Counted from the stretch's first letter, positions 41,811 to 51,139 are shown. The stretch: 64,000 bases of DNA from Streptomyces angustmyceticus (GCF_019933235.1 NZ_CP082945.1:4687501-4751500); one strand, 5' to 3'. Numbers and translations: made by a program. The notes: generated from the sequence alone by a model not told the origin.

Positions 41811-42812
41811 ATGGCAACCCGTGCCGTCGCCCGACGTCAGGAAAGCAGCAGCGGTTCTGACGGGGCCAACAGTGTTCGCGCCGTAGGCGGGGAGATCGCC
41901 GACCGCGACCTGGTCGGCATGTACCTCGACGAGATCGCGCGTACGCCACTGCTCGACGCCGCCAAGGAGGTCGAGCTGTCCCAGACCATCGAGGCGGGCG
42001 TCTACGCCCAGCAGATCCTGGACGGCGAGGTGACCGACGGCAACGCCGCGGGCGCCGGCCGCGAGGAGCTCGAAGCGCTGGTCGAGGAGAGTGCGAAGGC
42101 CAAGGACATCTTCATCCGCTCCAACCTCCGCCTGGTCGTGGCGGTCGCCCGCCGCTACCCACGCGCCGGACTTCCCCTGCTGGACCTGATCCAGGAGGGC
42201 AACGCCGGTCTGGTGCGTGCCGTGGAGAAGTTCGACTACGCCAAGGGCTTCAAGTTCTCGACGTACGCGACGTGGTGGATCCGCCAGGCCATCACCCGCT
42301 CCATCGCCGACCAGTCGCGCACCATCCGGCTGCCCGTGCACCTCGTCGAGGAGCTGGGCCGCATCCGGCGGGTGCAGCGCGAGTTCAACCGTGAGAACGG
42401 CCGTGACCCGGAGCCGGCGGAGGTCGCCGGCGAGCTGGGCTCGACGCCCGCCCGCGTCACCGACGTCCTCGACTGGGCGCGCGACCCGGTCAGCCTCAAC
42501 ATGTCGGTGGACGACGACGGCGACACCCAGTTCGGCGACCTGCTGGAGGACACCTCCGCCGCCTCGCCCGAGCAGTCCGTGCTCTCGCTGCTGCGCAGCG
42601 AGGAGCTGGAGGACCTGATCGACCGCCTCGACCACCGCACCGCCTCGATCATCAAGGCGCGCTACGGCATCGAGGACGGCCGTGAGCGCACGCTGACCGA
42701 GGTCGGCAAGCAGCACGGCCTGACCCGCGAGCGGATCCGGCAGATAGAGAAGCACGCCCTGCTGGAGCTGAAGCGGATGGCGCGTGACACGGGGTTCGAC
42801 GCGGCCGCTTGA
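41811..42812 (+). CDS. hrdD: Group 2 RNA polymerase sigma factor HrdD
   Basis: 333 residues. Regions in order: 1.2 (DLVGMYLDEIARTPLLD), 2.1-2.4 (AKDIFIRSNLRLVVAVARRY, LDLIQEGNAGLVRAVEKFDY, FSTYATWWIRQAITRSIADQ), region 3 (RLPVHLVEELGRIRRVQREF) and 4.2 (RTLTEVGKQHGLTRERIRQIEKHAL). The N-terminus MATRAVARR, the short non-conserved region and the ~333 length fit HrdD rather than HrdB. AGAGGGAG precedes the ATG. The sigma-R promoter and the adjacent fruRKA operon match the arrangement I recall around hrdD in S. coelicolor. Confidence 0.92.
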   Translation: MATRAVARRQESSSGSDGANSVRAVGGEIADRDLVGMYLDEIARTPLLDAAKEVELSQTIEAGVYAQQILDGEVTDGNAAGAGREELEALVEESAKAKDIFIRSNLRLVVAVARRYPRAGLPLLDLIQEGNAGLVRAVEKFDYAKGFKFSTYATWWIRQAITRSIADQSRTIRLPVHLVEELGRIRRVQREFNRENGRDPEPAEVAGELGSTPARVTDVLDWARDPVSLNMSVDDDGDTQFGDLLEDTSAASPEQSVLSLLRSEELEDLIDRLDHRTASIIKARYGIEDGRERTLTEVGKQHGLTRERIRQIEKHALLELKRMARDTGFDAAA

Positions 42813-42981
42813 CGGGTGCGCGCCCCGTCGCGCGCGCGAGCCCCCGCCCCTGGTGAGACGTGTGTCCGCAGCGGACGAGCCCCGGTGCCCTTCGTGGCAG
42901 CGGGGCTCCGCTGTGTCCGGGGCGGGGTGTAACAGGGGGGCCAGAGCGTGCCCGTTTGAGTCCGACCCAAGTCCGTTTGTC

Positions 42982-43010
42982 TTTACTCTGCGGGAATCTC
43001 GCCGTAGCAT
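42982..43010 (+). promoter_or_regulatory. Probable promoter of the fruRKA operon
   Basis: TTTACT (42982-42987), 17 bp, TAGCAT (43005-43010), giving a ~40-base leader. Two CCGTTTG direct repeats 20 bp apart (42952 and 42972) lie just upstream and are candidate FruR sites. Confidence 0.5.
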
Positions 43011-43056
43011 CGCGGTGAAACCACAGGTTCGGGCATGAGAACGGACACAGACGCAG

Positions 43057-43833
43057 ATGTATGCACCGGAGCGCCAGCAGGAGATTCTGCGGCTCGCCCG
43101 TGAAGGCGGGCGGGTCGATGTGCTGTCCCTGGCGGAGGAGTTCCAGGTCACCGCCGAGACCGTACGACGCGACCTGAAGGCGCTGGACCGGGCCGGCCTG
43201 GTGCGCCGGGTGCACGGCGGAGCCATCCCGGCCGGCCGCCTGGACTTCGAGCCCGACCTCGCCGAGCGGGACGCCGTCGCCGCCGACGAGAAGCAGCGCA
43301 TCGCGCGGGCCGCCCTCGCCGAGCTCCCCGGCGGCGAAGGCGCCGGCTCCGGGAGCGTCATCCTGGACGCGGGCACGACCGCCGTCCGGCTCGCCGCCGA
43401 GATCCCGCTGGAAGCCGAGCTGACCGTCGTCACCCACGGCCTGCCGGTCGCCGCGCGGCTCGCCGACCACCCCGGCCTCACCCTCCACCTCGTCGGCGGC
43501 CGGATCCGGCGCCGCACCCGGGCCGCGGTCGACGACTGGGCGCTGCGCGCCTACCGCGAGATCAACGCCGATGTGCTGTTCCTCGCGACCAACGGCTTCT
43601 CGCCCGACGGCGGCCTGACCACCCCCGACCTCGCGGAGGCCGCCGTCAAGCGGGCGCTGATCGCCGCCGCCCGCCGGGTCGTCCTCCTCGCCGACTCCGC
43701 CAAGTTCGGGCAGCAGCACTTCGCCCGCTTCGGCGAGCTGTCGGACGTGGACCTGCTCATCACCGACACCGGCCTGAGCCCCGACGACGCCCTCGCCCTC
43801 GAACGCGCGGGCACGGAAGTGGTACGCGCATGA
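43057..43833 (+). CDS. fruR: DeoR-family regulator of fructose utilisation (FruR)
   Basis: 258 residues. N-terminal DeoR helix-turn-helix (APERQQEILRLAREGGRVDV, then EFQVTAETVRRDLKALDRAGLVRRVHGGAI), and the C-terminal sugar-phosphate sensor with ILDAGTTAVRLA, FLATNGFSPDGGLTTPDLAEAAVK and VLLADSAKFG. It is the first gene of a three-gene operon and overlaps fruK by ATGA. By analogy it represses the operon and is relieved by fructose 1-phosphate. Confidence 0.93.
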   Translation: MYAPERQQEILRLAREGGRVDVLSLAEEFQVTAETVRRDLKALDRAGLVRRVHGGAIPAGRLDFEPDLAERDAVAADEKQRIARAALAELPGGEGAGSGSVILDAGTTAVRLAAEIPLEAELTVVTHGLPVAARLADHPGLTLHLVGGRIRRRTRAAVDDWALRAYREINADVLFLATNGFSPDGGLTTPDLAEAAVKRALIAAARRVVLLADSAKFGQQHFARFGELSDVDLLITDTGLSPDDALALERAGTEVVRA

Positions 43834-44777
43834 TCCTCACCGTCACCCCCAACCCCAGCCTGGACCGGACGTACGAGATCCCGGCGCTGGACCGCGGTGC
43901 CGTGCTCCGGGCCACCGCCGACCGGATCGACCCCGGCGGCAAGGGCGTCAACGTCTCGCGGGCGGTGGCCGCCGCCGGCCACCGCACCGTGGCCGTACTG
44001 CCCCTGGGCGGTCCGGCCGGCGCCGCGCTGGCCGGGCTGCTGGAGGCCGAGGGCATCGAGGTGGCGGAGGTGGCGGTGGCCGGCCAGACCCGCTCCAACA
44101 TCTCGGTCGCCGAACCCGACGGCACCCTGACGAAGATCAACGCGACCGGGCCCGAACTGACCGCCGCCGAGTCGGAAGCGCTGCTCGGCGTGGTCGGCGA
44201 GCGTTCCGCGGGCGCCGACTGGATCGTCTGCTGCGGCAGCCTGCCGCGCGGTCTGGCGCCCGAGTGGTACGCGGAGCTGGTGGCCCGCGCCCACCGCGCC
44301 GGCGCCCGGATCGCCCTGGACACCTCGGGCCGGTCGCTGACCGCGGCGCTGCGCGAACGCCCCGACGTCGTCAAGCCGAACGCCGAGGAGCTGGCGCAGG
44401 CCGTCGGCCGTCCGCTCACGACCCTCGGCGACGCGGTCAAGGCCGCCGAGGAGCTGCGCGCGGGGGGAGCCCGCGCCGTCCTGGCCTCCCTCGGGGCGGA
44501 CGGCCAGCTCCTGGTCGACGACGAGGGCGCCTACTTCGGCAGCGCCCCGGTCGTCGCCGTCCGCAGCAATGTCGGCGCGGGCGACGCCTCGCTCGCGGGC
44601 TTCCTCACCGCGGGCGGGACGGGACCGATGGCGCTGGCCGCCGCCCTGGCCCATGGTGCGGCCGCCGTCCAACTGCCCGGCAGCCAGATGCCGGCCCCCG
44701 CCGATCTGGACACGTCGGCCGTCACCACCACCGACGCGGTGCCGCTCAACCGCCTCCTCACGGAGCCGGTGTCATGA
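43830..44777 (+). CDS. fruK: 1-phosphofructokinase
   Basis: 315 residues, PfkB/ribokinase fold. MILTVTPNPSLDRTYEIP and DPGGKGVNVSRAVAAAG are the substrate-binding signatures; the C-terminal anion hole/catalytic base is SNVGAGDASLAGFL, with GAGD. It phosphorylates fructose 1-phosphate, the product of the PTS permease encoded downstream, to fructose 1,6-bisphosphate. ATGA overlap with fruR. Confidence 0.95.
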   Translation: MILTVTPNPSLDRTYEIPALDRGAVLRATADRIDPGGKGVNVSRAVAAAGHRTVAVLPLGGPAGAALAGLLEAEGIEVAEVAVAGQTRSNISVAEPDGTLTKINATGPELTAAESEALLGVVGERSAGADWIVCCGSLPRGLAPEWYAELVARAHRAGARIALDTSGRSLTAALRERPDVVKPNAEELAQAVGRPLTTLGDAVKAAEELRAGGARAVLASLGADGQLLVDDEGAYFGSAPVVAVRSNVGAGDASLAGFLTAGGTGPMALAAALAHGAAAVQLPGSQMPAPADLDTSAVTTTDAVPLNRLLTEPVS

Positions 44778-45150
44778 GAGCCGCGGGGAGACCGGGCGGG
44801 GCGGTGGTGACGGTCGGCCCGGTGAGTTCCGCTTCCGGCGGGCGGAGCGCCGTTCGCGCGGCCGGAGTTCCGGGACCGTGCCGCGCGCCCGGCCCGTCCG
44901 CGGGCGCCGCGGACTCCTGGGCCCCTGCGGCCTTCAGGTCCCCCGTCGCCGTGGCCTTCTGGCTCTCCGCGGACTCCTGGCTCTCCGCGGACTCCTGGCC
45001 CGTCCTGCCCCTTGGCCCCCGCGACCTCTCCCCGGTCCCCCGCGGCCCCTCGATCCCGTCCTCCGGCCGTCGCCGGAAGGACACTTCAGCCACCCCCCCC
45101 GTTCCGTCCCCACCGTCCCCGTGGCGGTACCGCGCGCAAGGGAGCCCGCG
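44778..45150 (+). other. Long fruK-fruA spacer with small tandem repeats
   Basis: 373 bp separate fruK from fruA although they are functionally coupled. The spacer contains two tandem copies of CTCTCCGCGGACTCCTGG (about 44963-44998) and several related GGACTCCTGG units. No gene with codon bias or ribosome site is seen; an internal promoter or processing site is possible. Confidence 0.5.
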
Positions 45151-47274
45151 ATGAGTGAGCTGATCACCGCGGAACTGGTCGACCTCGACCTGTCCGCAGA
45201 AACGAAGGACGCCGCCGCACGGTCCCTGGCCGAGCGGATGGCCGCCCACGGTCGCGTCACCGACCTGGAGGGCTTCCTCGCGGACGTGGCCGCACGGGAG
45301 GCCCAGATGCCGACCGGTCTGGACGGGGGAATCGGCATCCCGCACTGCCGCAGCGCGCATGTCACGGAGCCGACCCTGGCCTTCGGACGCAGCGCCTCCG
45401 GTATCGACTTCGGCGCGCCGGACGGCCCGGCCGACCTGATCTTCCTGATCGCGGCCCCGGCGGGCGGCGACGCGGACCACCTGTCGATCCTCTCGACCCT
45501 CGCCCGGCACCTGATGGACGACTCCTTCACCGGCGCGCTGCGGTCCGCCACCGAGGCGGAGCCCGCGGCGGCACTGATCCGCGGGGACGCGCCCCCGGAG
45601 GAGCCCCCGCCCGGGGAGCCGCCAACGGACACGCGATCGGCACCGGCCCCCGAGCCGGAACCCACCACTGCCTCGAAGTCCGCCCCCGAGCCGCAGGGCG
45701 TCTCCGAGCCCGCCCCCGAGCCGCAGCCCACCCCCGCCGCGACCCCTCACACCCCCTCCGCCGAGGCCCCCTCCGCCCCCGCCCCCTCCGCCCCCGCCCC
45801 CTTCCGTATCGTCGCCATCACCTCCTGTCCCACCGGCATCGCGCACACCTACATGGCCGCCGAGTCGCTGGAGAAGGCCGGGCAGGCCGCCGGCGTGGAG
45901 GTGTTCGTCGAGACCCAGGGCTCGGCGGGGTTCGAGCGGCTCGATCCCCGGCTCGTCGCGGACGCGGACGGCGTGATCTTCGCGCATGACGTCGAGGTCC
46001 GGGAGAAGGAGCGGTTCGCCGGGAAGCCGACCGTCGACGTCGGGGTGAAGGCGGGCATCAACCGCCCCGCCGAACTCATCGCCGAGGTGCGGCAGAAGGC
46101 CGAGCGCGGCGAGGTGGCCGCCCCCGCGCGCGCCGCCGCGCCCATGGACAAGGACGCCGCCACGGGCGACGGCTTCGCCACCCGCCTGCGCAAGTGGCTG
46201 ATGACCGGCGTCAGCTACATGGTCCCGTTCGTCGCCGCGGGCGGTCTGCTCATCGCGCTGGCCTTCGCGATCGGCGGCTACACGATCAACAAGGCGCCGT
46301 CCGTCGCCGACCACTTCCTGTGGACCGATGCCACGAGCTGGGCGGCGCTGCTCTTCCAGGTCGGCAACGTCGCGTTCGGCTTCCTCGTCCCGGTGCTGGC
46401 GGGGTTCATCGCGTACGGCATGGCGGACCGGCCCGGCCTGGTGCCCGGTTTCGTCGGCGGCGCCATCGCGCTGACCATCAACGCGGGCTTCCTCGGCGGT
46501 CTGATCGCCGGACTGATCGCGGGCGCGGTGGTGAGGGCGATTCAGCGGGTGGCGGTCCCGCCGGTGCTGCGCGGCATCATGCCGGTCGTGGTCATCCCGC
46601 TGATCTCCTCGGCGCTCGTCGGCTTCCTGATGTTCCTCGTGATCGGCAAGCCGGTCGCCGCGCTGCAGAAGGGCCTGACCGACTGGCTGTCCGGCCTCAC
46701 CGGCGCCAACGCGATCATCCTGGGCGTGATACTCGGCCTGATGATGTGCTTCGACCTGGGCGGCCCGCTCAACAAGGTCGCCTACGCCTTCGCGGTCGGC
46801 GGCCTCGCCAACCCCAACGAGGGCAGCCTGAAGGTCATGGCCGCGGTGATGGCGGCCGGGATGGTGCCGCCGTTGGCGATGGCGCTGGCCACGACCGTCC
46901 GCGGGCGGCTCTTCACCAAGACCGAACGGGACAACGGCAAGGCGGCCTGGGTCCTCGGCGCCTCCTTCATCACCGAGGGCGCGATCCCCTTCGCCGCCGC
47001 CGACCCGCTGCGCGTCATCCCCGCCGCGATGGCCGGCGGGGCGGTCACCGGAGCCCTGTCGATGGCCTTCGGCTGCACCCTGCGCGCCCCGCACGGCGGC
47101 ATCTTCGTCGTCCCGCTGATCGGCCAGCCGTTCGTCTACCTGCTCGCCATCGCCGCGGGGACGGGCGTCAGCGCGGCCCTGGTGATCCTCCTCAAGGGCC
47201 TCGGCACGCGGCGGCGGGCCGGCGCGGCGGACGCGCCTGCCGACGGCGGCGCCGAGGTGAAGGCCGCCGCATGA
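45151..47274 (+). CDS. fruA: PTS fructose transporter, fused EIIA-EIIB-EIIC
   Basis: 707 residues. EIIA (1-~145) with phospho-His in GIGIPHCRS; a Pro/Ala/Glu-rich linker with repeated PEPQ-type units (~150-218); EIIB (~219-320) with phospho-Cys in VAITSCPTGIAHTYMAAESLEKA; EIIC (~345-690) with about ten membrane segments, including the FDLGGPLNKVAYAF and RAPHGGIF motifs. It imports fructose and delivers fructose 1-phosphate to FruK. AAGGGAG precedes ATG 45151. Confidence 0.96.
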   Translation: MSELITAELVDLDLSAETKDAAARSLAERMAAHGRVTDLEGFLADVAAREAQMPTGLDGGIGIPHCRSAHVTEPTLAFGRSASGIDFGAPDGPADLIFLIAAPAGGDADHLSILSTLARHLMDDSFTGALRSATEAEPAAALIRGDAPPEEPPPGEPPTDTRSAPAPEPEPTTASKSAPEPQGVSEPAPEPQPTPAATPHTPSAEAPSAPAPSAPAPFRIVAITSCPTGIAHTYMAAESLEKAGQAAGVEVFVETQGSAGFERLDPRLVADADGVIFAHDVEVREKERFAGKPTVDVGVKAGINRPAELIAEVRQKAERGEVAAPARAAAPMDKDAATGDGFATRLRKWLMTGVSYMVPFVAAGGLLIALAFAIGGYTINKAPSVADHFLWTDATSWAALLFQVGNVAFGFLVPVLAGFIAYGMADRPGLVPGFVGGAIALTINAGFLGGLIAGLIAGAVVRAIQRVAVPPVLRGIMPVVVIPLISSALVGFLMFLVIGKPVAALQKGLTDWLSGLTGANAIILGVILGLMMCFDLGGPLNKVAYAFAVGGLANPNEGSLKVMAAVMAAGMVPPLAMALATTVRGRLFTKTERDNGKAAWVLGASFITEGAIPFAAADPLRVIPAAMAGGAVTGALSMAFGCTLRAPHGGIFVVPLIGQPFVYLLAIAAGTGVSAALVILLKGLGTRRRAGAADAPADGGAEVKAAA

Positions 47275-47527
47275 GGCCCCGGGCCGCCGCCTGATCCGCG
47301 GCCGCCTCCCGGCCGTCCAGAGGCCCTCACCGGACACCCGGCGGGGGCCTCGGCGCGTGTGCCGCCCTCCCCGGGGCCGCCCGCCAAAACCCGCGCTGAC
47401 GGGGCGTAAGGCGTGGTTACCGGTGCGTTAGCCGACCTTTAGCGACCGCGACGAGAGTCATGGGTGTCAGGCCGACGGGTCCGCTCACCGCCCGCTCACC
47501 ATCCGCTCACCAGTCGGGGGACTCCTC

Positions 47528-48091
47528 ATGTCGCTCTCCACCACCACCCTGCGCCGGGGGCGCCGGGTCGCCGCAGCCTCCCTCGTCGCGGCCGCGGCGC
47601 TGTCGCTGACCGCCTGCCAGAGCGGGGACGGCAAGGCGTCGGACGTGCCCTCCGCGTCGAGCGGCCAGGACGCGCCCGGTGGCGCGGCGGCGCACGCCAT
47701 GTCCGGCGGTCCCACGGCGGGCGGGCAGGCGGGCGGCGACTCCGCGACCGGGACGGGCAAGCGCGCCCCGGGCGGCGCCCCGGCCGACCTCAGCGGCGTC
47801 AGCGGCAGTTGGGTCGGCAAGCTGAAGTGGCTCAGCGAGGACAAGCTCTCGGTGGCCCCGGACTACGGTCCGGAGCAGGCGTTCCACATCGCCGGCAGCA
47901 CCAGGGCGCTCGGCGCGGCGGCGCTCTGCGAGGCCCCCGACGGCCGCGTCCACACGGACGGCCCCGGCTACGGCACCACCGCGTGCACCCTCGACGACCT
48001 GCGCAAGGCGGCCAGGATGGGCACCGTCGACGTGCGGGTGACCGTGCAGGGCGGCGTCGCCGCGAAGATCGCCGAGCGCTACCACCCGTAG
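47528..48091 (+). CDS. Putative lipoprotein
   Basis: 187 residues. Lipobox LTAC (cysteine at residue 30) after a basic/hydrophobic signal; a Gly/Ala/Ser-rich linker of ~50 residues; then a folded domain with SGSWVGKLKWLSEDKLSVAP and two cysteines (ALCEAPDG and TTACTLDDLRKA) that may form a disulfide. No family recognised. It converges on the L,D-transpeptidase gene and shares a strong terminator with it. Confidence 0.82.
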   Translation: MSLSTTTLRRGRRVAAASLVAAAALSLTACQSGDGKASDVPSASSGQDAPGGAAAHAMSGGPTAGGQAGGDSATGTGKRAPGGAPADLSGVSGSWVGKLKWLSEDKLSVAPDYGPEQAFHIAGSTRALGAAALCEAPDGRVHTDGPGYGTTACTLDDLRKAARMGTVDVRVTVQGGVAAKIAERYHP

Positions 48092-48116
48092 ATCCGCACC
48101 GTCCCCCTCCAGCCGA

Positions 48117-48160
48117 AACGGCGGTGGCCGGCCCCCTCCCGGGGACCGGCCACCGCCGTT
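48117..48160. terminator. Strong bidirectional terminator
   Basis: Perfect 15-bp outer stem AACGGCGGTGGCCGG/CCGGCCACCGCCGTT at 48117-48131 and 48146-48160, with an inner CCCC/GGGG pairing. It lies between convergent lipoprotein and L,D-transpeptidase genes. Confidence 0.9.
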
Positions 48161-48188
48161 CGCGTGCAGGCTCGGTGAGCGCCGTCCG

Positions 48189-49520
48189 TCAGACCGCGCT
48201 GCCCGCCTTCCAGTCGGACCAGGACAGGTTCCAGCCGTTGAGGCCGTTGTCGGGCTGGACGGTCTTGTCGTGCGAGTTCTTCACGATGACGACGTCGCCG
48301 ACCAGCGACTGGTCGAAGAACCACTTGCCGGGGGTGTCGCCGCCGCCGCCCTTGTTGTCGCGCAGGCCGACGCAGCCGTGGCTCGTGCCGGAGTTGCCGA
48401 ACACGGACGAGGAGCCCCAGTAGTTGCCGTGGATGAAGGTCCCGGAGGACGACAGGCGCATGGCGTGCGGGACGTCCTTGATGTCGTACTCACCGCCGAA
48501 GCCGACCGTGGAGCCGTCCATGCGGGTCTGCTCGAACTTCTCGGAGATGACCATCCGGCCGTTGTAGGTGGGGTGCTCGGGGCTGCCGCCGGAGATCGGG
48601 ATGGACTTGTAGGTCTTGCCGTCACGCTTGACCGTCATGGTCTGGGTGTTCATGTCGACGGTGGAGACCTGGGAGCGGCCGATGGTGAAGGTGACCGTCT
48701 TGGACTGGACGCCGGTGATGCCCTGGCCGCCCTTCACGCCGTCCAGGTCGATCTTCATGGTGATCTTGGAGCCGGCCTTCCAGTAGTCCTCGGGCCGGAA
48801 GTCGAGGCGCTGGGCGCCGAACCAGTGGCCGACGACCTCCTGGCCGCTGCTGGAGCTCACCTTGATGTGGGACTGGACGTCCTTCTTGTTGGTGATCGCC
48901 TTGTCGAAGTTGAAGGACACCGGCATGCCGACGCCGACGGTCTTGCCGTCGTCGGGGGTGTAGGAGCCGATGAAGCTGTTGGCCGAGGAGACCGTGGTGA
49001 AGGTGGTGTTCTCGGTCGCGGAGCGGCCCTTGGAGTCCTTGGCGTTCGCGACGATCTTGTACTTGGTGCCCCGCTCCAGCTGGACGCCGGGCTTCCAGGA
49101 GGCGCCGTCGGGCGATATGGCACCGGCGACGTCCTTGCCGGAATCGGCCTCGGTGAGCTTCACATCGGTCAACTTGCCACCGGTGACCTTCACACCGGTG
49201 TCGTTGATGCTGGCGTTGGTGGCGCCGTCCTTCGAGGACACCGTGATCTTGGCGTCCGAGGCGTCCTTCTTGGCCGCGGCGTCCGCACCGGCCTGCCCGT
49301 TCTTGCCGTCGTCGTTGCCACCGGCCGAGGCGTCCCCGCCACAGGCGGACAGGGCCAGCGCACCCGCCGCGAACAGGGCGGTAACGGCCAGGGTGCGGCG
49401 CATCCGGCGGCGCGGGCGCGGTGCCCCGGCCGCCTGCTGCTCGGCTGACGGGAGCAGCTGGTGCGGGGTGCGGGACCGAGCGGGCGCGGGGTTGTCCGGC
49501 GATGTCACGAGCTGCTCCAT
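48189..49520 (-). CDS. L,D-transpeptidase lipoprotein with Ig-like domains
   Basis: 443 residues. After a polar cytosolic head, the hydrophobic stretch LAVTALFAAGALALSAC carries a lipobox. Two Ig-like domains follow (~80-270; WKPGVQLERGTKYKI, then DDGKTVGVGMPVSFNFDKAI), then a YkuD catalytic domain with HGNYWGSSSVFGNSGTSHGCVGLRD, holding the active-site Cys in SHGCV. It makes 3-3 peptidoglycan cross-links at the outer face. ATG 49520 is chosen, but no good ribosome site is visible; an upstream GTG at 49556 is possible. A Crp-like site lies 72 bp upstream. Confidence 0.92.
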   Translation of the reverse strand: MEQLVTSPDNPAPARSRTPHQLLPSAEQQAAGAPRPRRRMRRTLAVTALFAAGALALSACGGDASAGGNDDGKNGQAGADAAAKKDASDAKITVSSKDGATNASINDTGVKVTGGKLTDVKLTEADSGKDVAGAISPDGASWKPGVQLERGTKYKIVANAKDSKGRSATENTTFTTVSSANSFIGSYTPDDGKTVGVGMPVSFNFDKAITNKKDVQSHIKVSSSSGQEVVGHWFGAQRLDFRPEDYWKAGSKITMKIDLDGVKGGQGITGVQSKTVTFTIGRSQVSTVDMNTQTMTVKRDGKTYKSIPISGGSPEHPTYNGRMVISEKFEQTRMDGSTVGFGGEYDIKDVPHAMRLSSSGTFIHGNYWGSSSVFGNSGTSHGCVGLRDNKGGGGDTPGKWFFDQSLVGDVVIVKNSHDKTVQPDNGLNGWNLSWSDWKAGSAV

Positions 49521-49591
49521 ACAAGGGTGTTGTGATTCCGTGCTGATAAACAGCACCTACGGGCGAATTCGGTTGCGGGTGGGGCCCGGTT

Positions 49592-49605
49592 GTGACGAAG
49601 GTCAC
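49592..49605. promoter_or_regulatory. Crp-like binding site upstream of the L,D-transpeptidase gene
   Basis: GTGACGAAGGTCAC fits the Streptomyces Crp motif GTG-N6-GNCAC exactly and is a near-perfect palindrome. It lies in the 87-bp gap upstream of the transpeptidase gene on the minus strand, a plausible activator or repressor position. Confidence 0.6.
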
Positions 49606-49607
49606 AT

Positions 49608-50867
49608 TCACGTAGGGAGAGGTTGGTCGGCCGGTCCCGACAGCCAGGTTCGCAGTGGCGTGCCGTGTTCGTCCAGGCGGGGTGGAGCCGAGGGTTGGGC
49701 CACCGGCGTGGCCGAAAGGCGGAGCGGGCTGGCGACTTGGGGGATACGGCCCGCGCCGACGGGGGTCACCGGGTCGAGCCCGAGGCGCTCCGCCAACTCC
49801 AGGGCCTGCGAGAGGCTGTTGACGGGACCGCAGGGCACCGAGACCGCGGTCAGCCGCTCGGCCCAGCCCTGCGGGGTGTCGGCGGCCAGTCGGATTTCCA
49901 GCGCTTTGATGAGATCTGTACGGTTTTGCACCCGGTCCTGATTGCGGGCGAACCGGACGTCGTCGGCGAGCTGCGGTGCGCCCAGCTCCTGTGCCAGTGC
50001 CCGGAACTGACGGTCGTTCCCCACCGCCACCGCGAGTGGCTGCCCGTCCCGGCAGGCCAGCGTCTCGTACGGGGCGATGCTCGGATGGCGGTTGCCCATC
50101 GGCCCCGGGTCGCGCCCGGTGGCCAGATGCCCGGTGGCCTGGTTCACCAGCGAGCCCAGCAGAGAAGAGAGCAGATTCACTTCCACCAACTGCCCCCGGC
50201 CGGTGCGGGCGCGGTGGTGCAGGGCGGCCAGGATGCCGGTGGCGGCGTCCTTCGCGGTCAGCACGTCCACCAGCGCGACCCCCGCCTTCAGGGGCGGACC
50301 GCCGGGCTCGCCGGTGATGCTCATCAGCCCGCCGACGGCCTGCACCACGAAGTCGTAGCCGGGCAGTTCCGCGCCCGCGCCGGAGCCGAAGCCGGTGATG
50401 GTGCAGTGCACCAGGCCCGGGTTGGCGGCCCGGGTGGCGGTGTGGTCCAGGCCGTAGCGGGCGAGCGAGCCGGGGCGGAAGTTCTCGATCAGCACGTCGG
50501 CCCGGCGCGCCAGCTCGCGGGCCGCGGCGGCGTCGTCCGGATCGGCGAGGTCGAGGGCCAGGCCGCGCTTGGAGCGGTTCGCGGCGTCGAAGTACGCGGC
50601 CGTCCCGTCCCTGAACGGCGGGCCCCAGGCGCGGGTGTCGTCACCGGTGCCGGGCCGCTCCACCTTGATCACGTCGGCGCCGAGGTCGGCGAGGGTCGCG
50701 GCGGCCAGCGGGCCGGCCAGCACCCGGCTGAAGTCCGCGACGAGGATCCCGTCCAGGGCGCGGGCGGGCGGCTCGCCGGGCGGGGCGGCGGTGGTGGCGT
50801 CCGTGGTGGCGGTTGCCGTGTCGGCGTCGGTGGACGGCCGGGGCTGCGGCCGGTGCGGCTGCGGCAC
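49608..50867 (-). CDS. Class III (CaiB/BaiF) acyl-CoA transferase
   Basis: 419 residues. ILVADFSRVLAGPLAAATLADLGADVIKVERPGTGDDTR is the family start; the catalytic Asp is in PGYDFVVQAVGGLMSITG (Y-D-F), followed by ADVLTAKDAATGILAALHHRARTG and NRHPSIAPYETLACRDG. It moves CoA between carboxylic acids. A GTG at 50867 has GAGGAG at 7-12 bases and is preferred over the GTG at 50882. The N-terminal ~30 residues are Thr/Ala-rich low complexity. Substrate unknown. Confidence 0.92.
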   Translation of the reverse strand: MPQPHRPQPRPSTDADTATATTDATTAAPPGEPPARALDGILVADFSRVLAGPLAAATLADLGADVIKVERPGTGDDTRAWGPPFRDGTAAYFDAANRSKRGLALDLADPDDAAAARELARRADVLIENFRPGSLARYGLDHTATRAANPGLVHCTITGFGSGAGAELPGYDFVVQAVGGLMSITGEPGGPPLKAGVALVDVLTAKDAATGILAALHHRARTGRGQLVEVNLLSSLLGSLVNQATGHLATGRDPGPMGNRHPSIAPYETLACRDGQPLAVAVGNDRQFRALAQELGAPQLADDVRFARNQDRVQNRTDLIKALEIRLAADTPQGWAERLTAVSVPCGPVNSLSQALELAERLGLDPVTPVGAGRIPQVASPLRLSATPVAQPSAPPRLDEHGTPLRTWLSGPADQPLPT

Positions 50868-51044
50868 GTGCGTGCTCCTCACGTCGCGGACGAAGTGCCG
50901 TCATCGTCCGCGACGATCTTCGCCGGGGGAAGGCTCCGGGGTGTCCAACGGGGCGGCGGGCACCCTGCCGTGGCGGCCTCCTGGGCGGCCCGTTGTGCCG
51001 CACCGTGAGGGGAATGTAGCGAAATGTCATAGGAGATGCGTCAC

Positions 51045-51064
51045 TTCGGGACTTAAGTCCCAAG
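51045..51064. promoter_or_regulatory. DevR/DosR-like box
   Basis: TTCGGGACTTAAGTCCCAAG matches the DosR consensus TTSGGGACTWWAGTCCCSAA at 18 of 20 positions, with a perfect GGGACTTAAGTCCC core. It is 76 bp upstream of the 110-aa membrane-protein gene and 178 bp from the divergent CoA-transferase start. Confidence 0.7.
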
Positions 51065-51139
51065 ATCCCCTGTCGGAAGGCCCGAGATGTGGTGTCTACT
51101 GGCTCTGCCCCAGCGCCCTTACCCGTCCGGGAGGACCGC

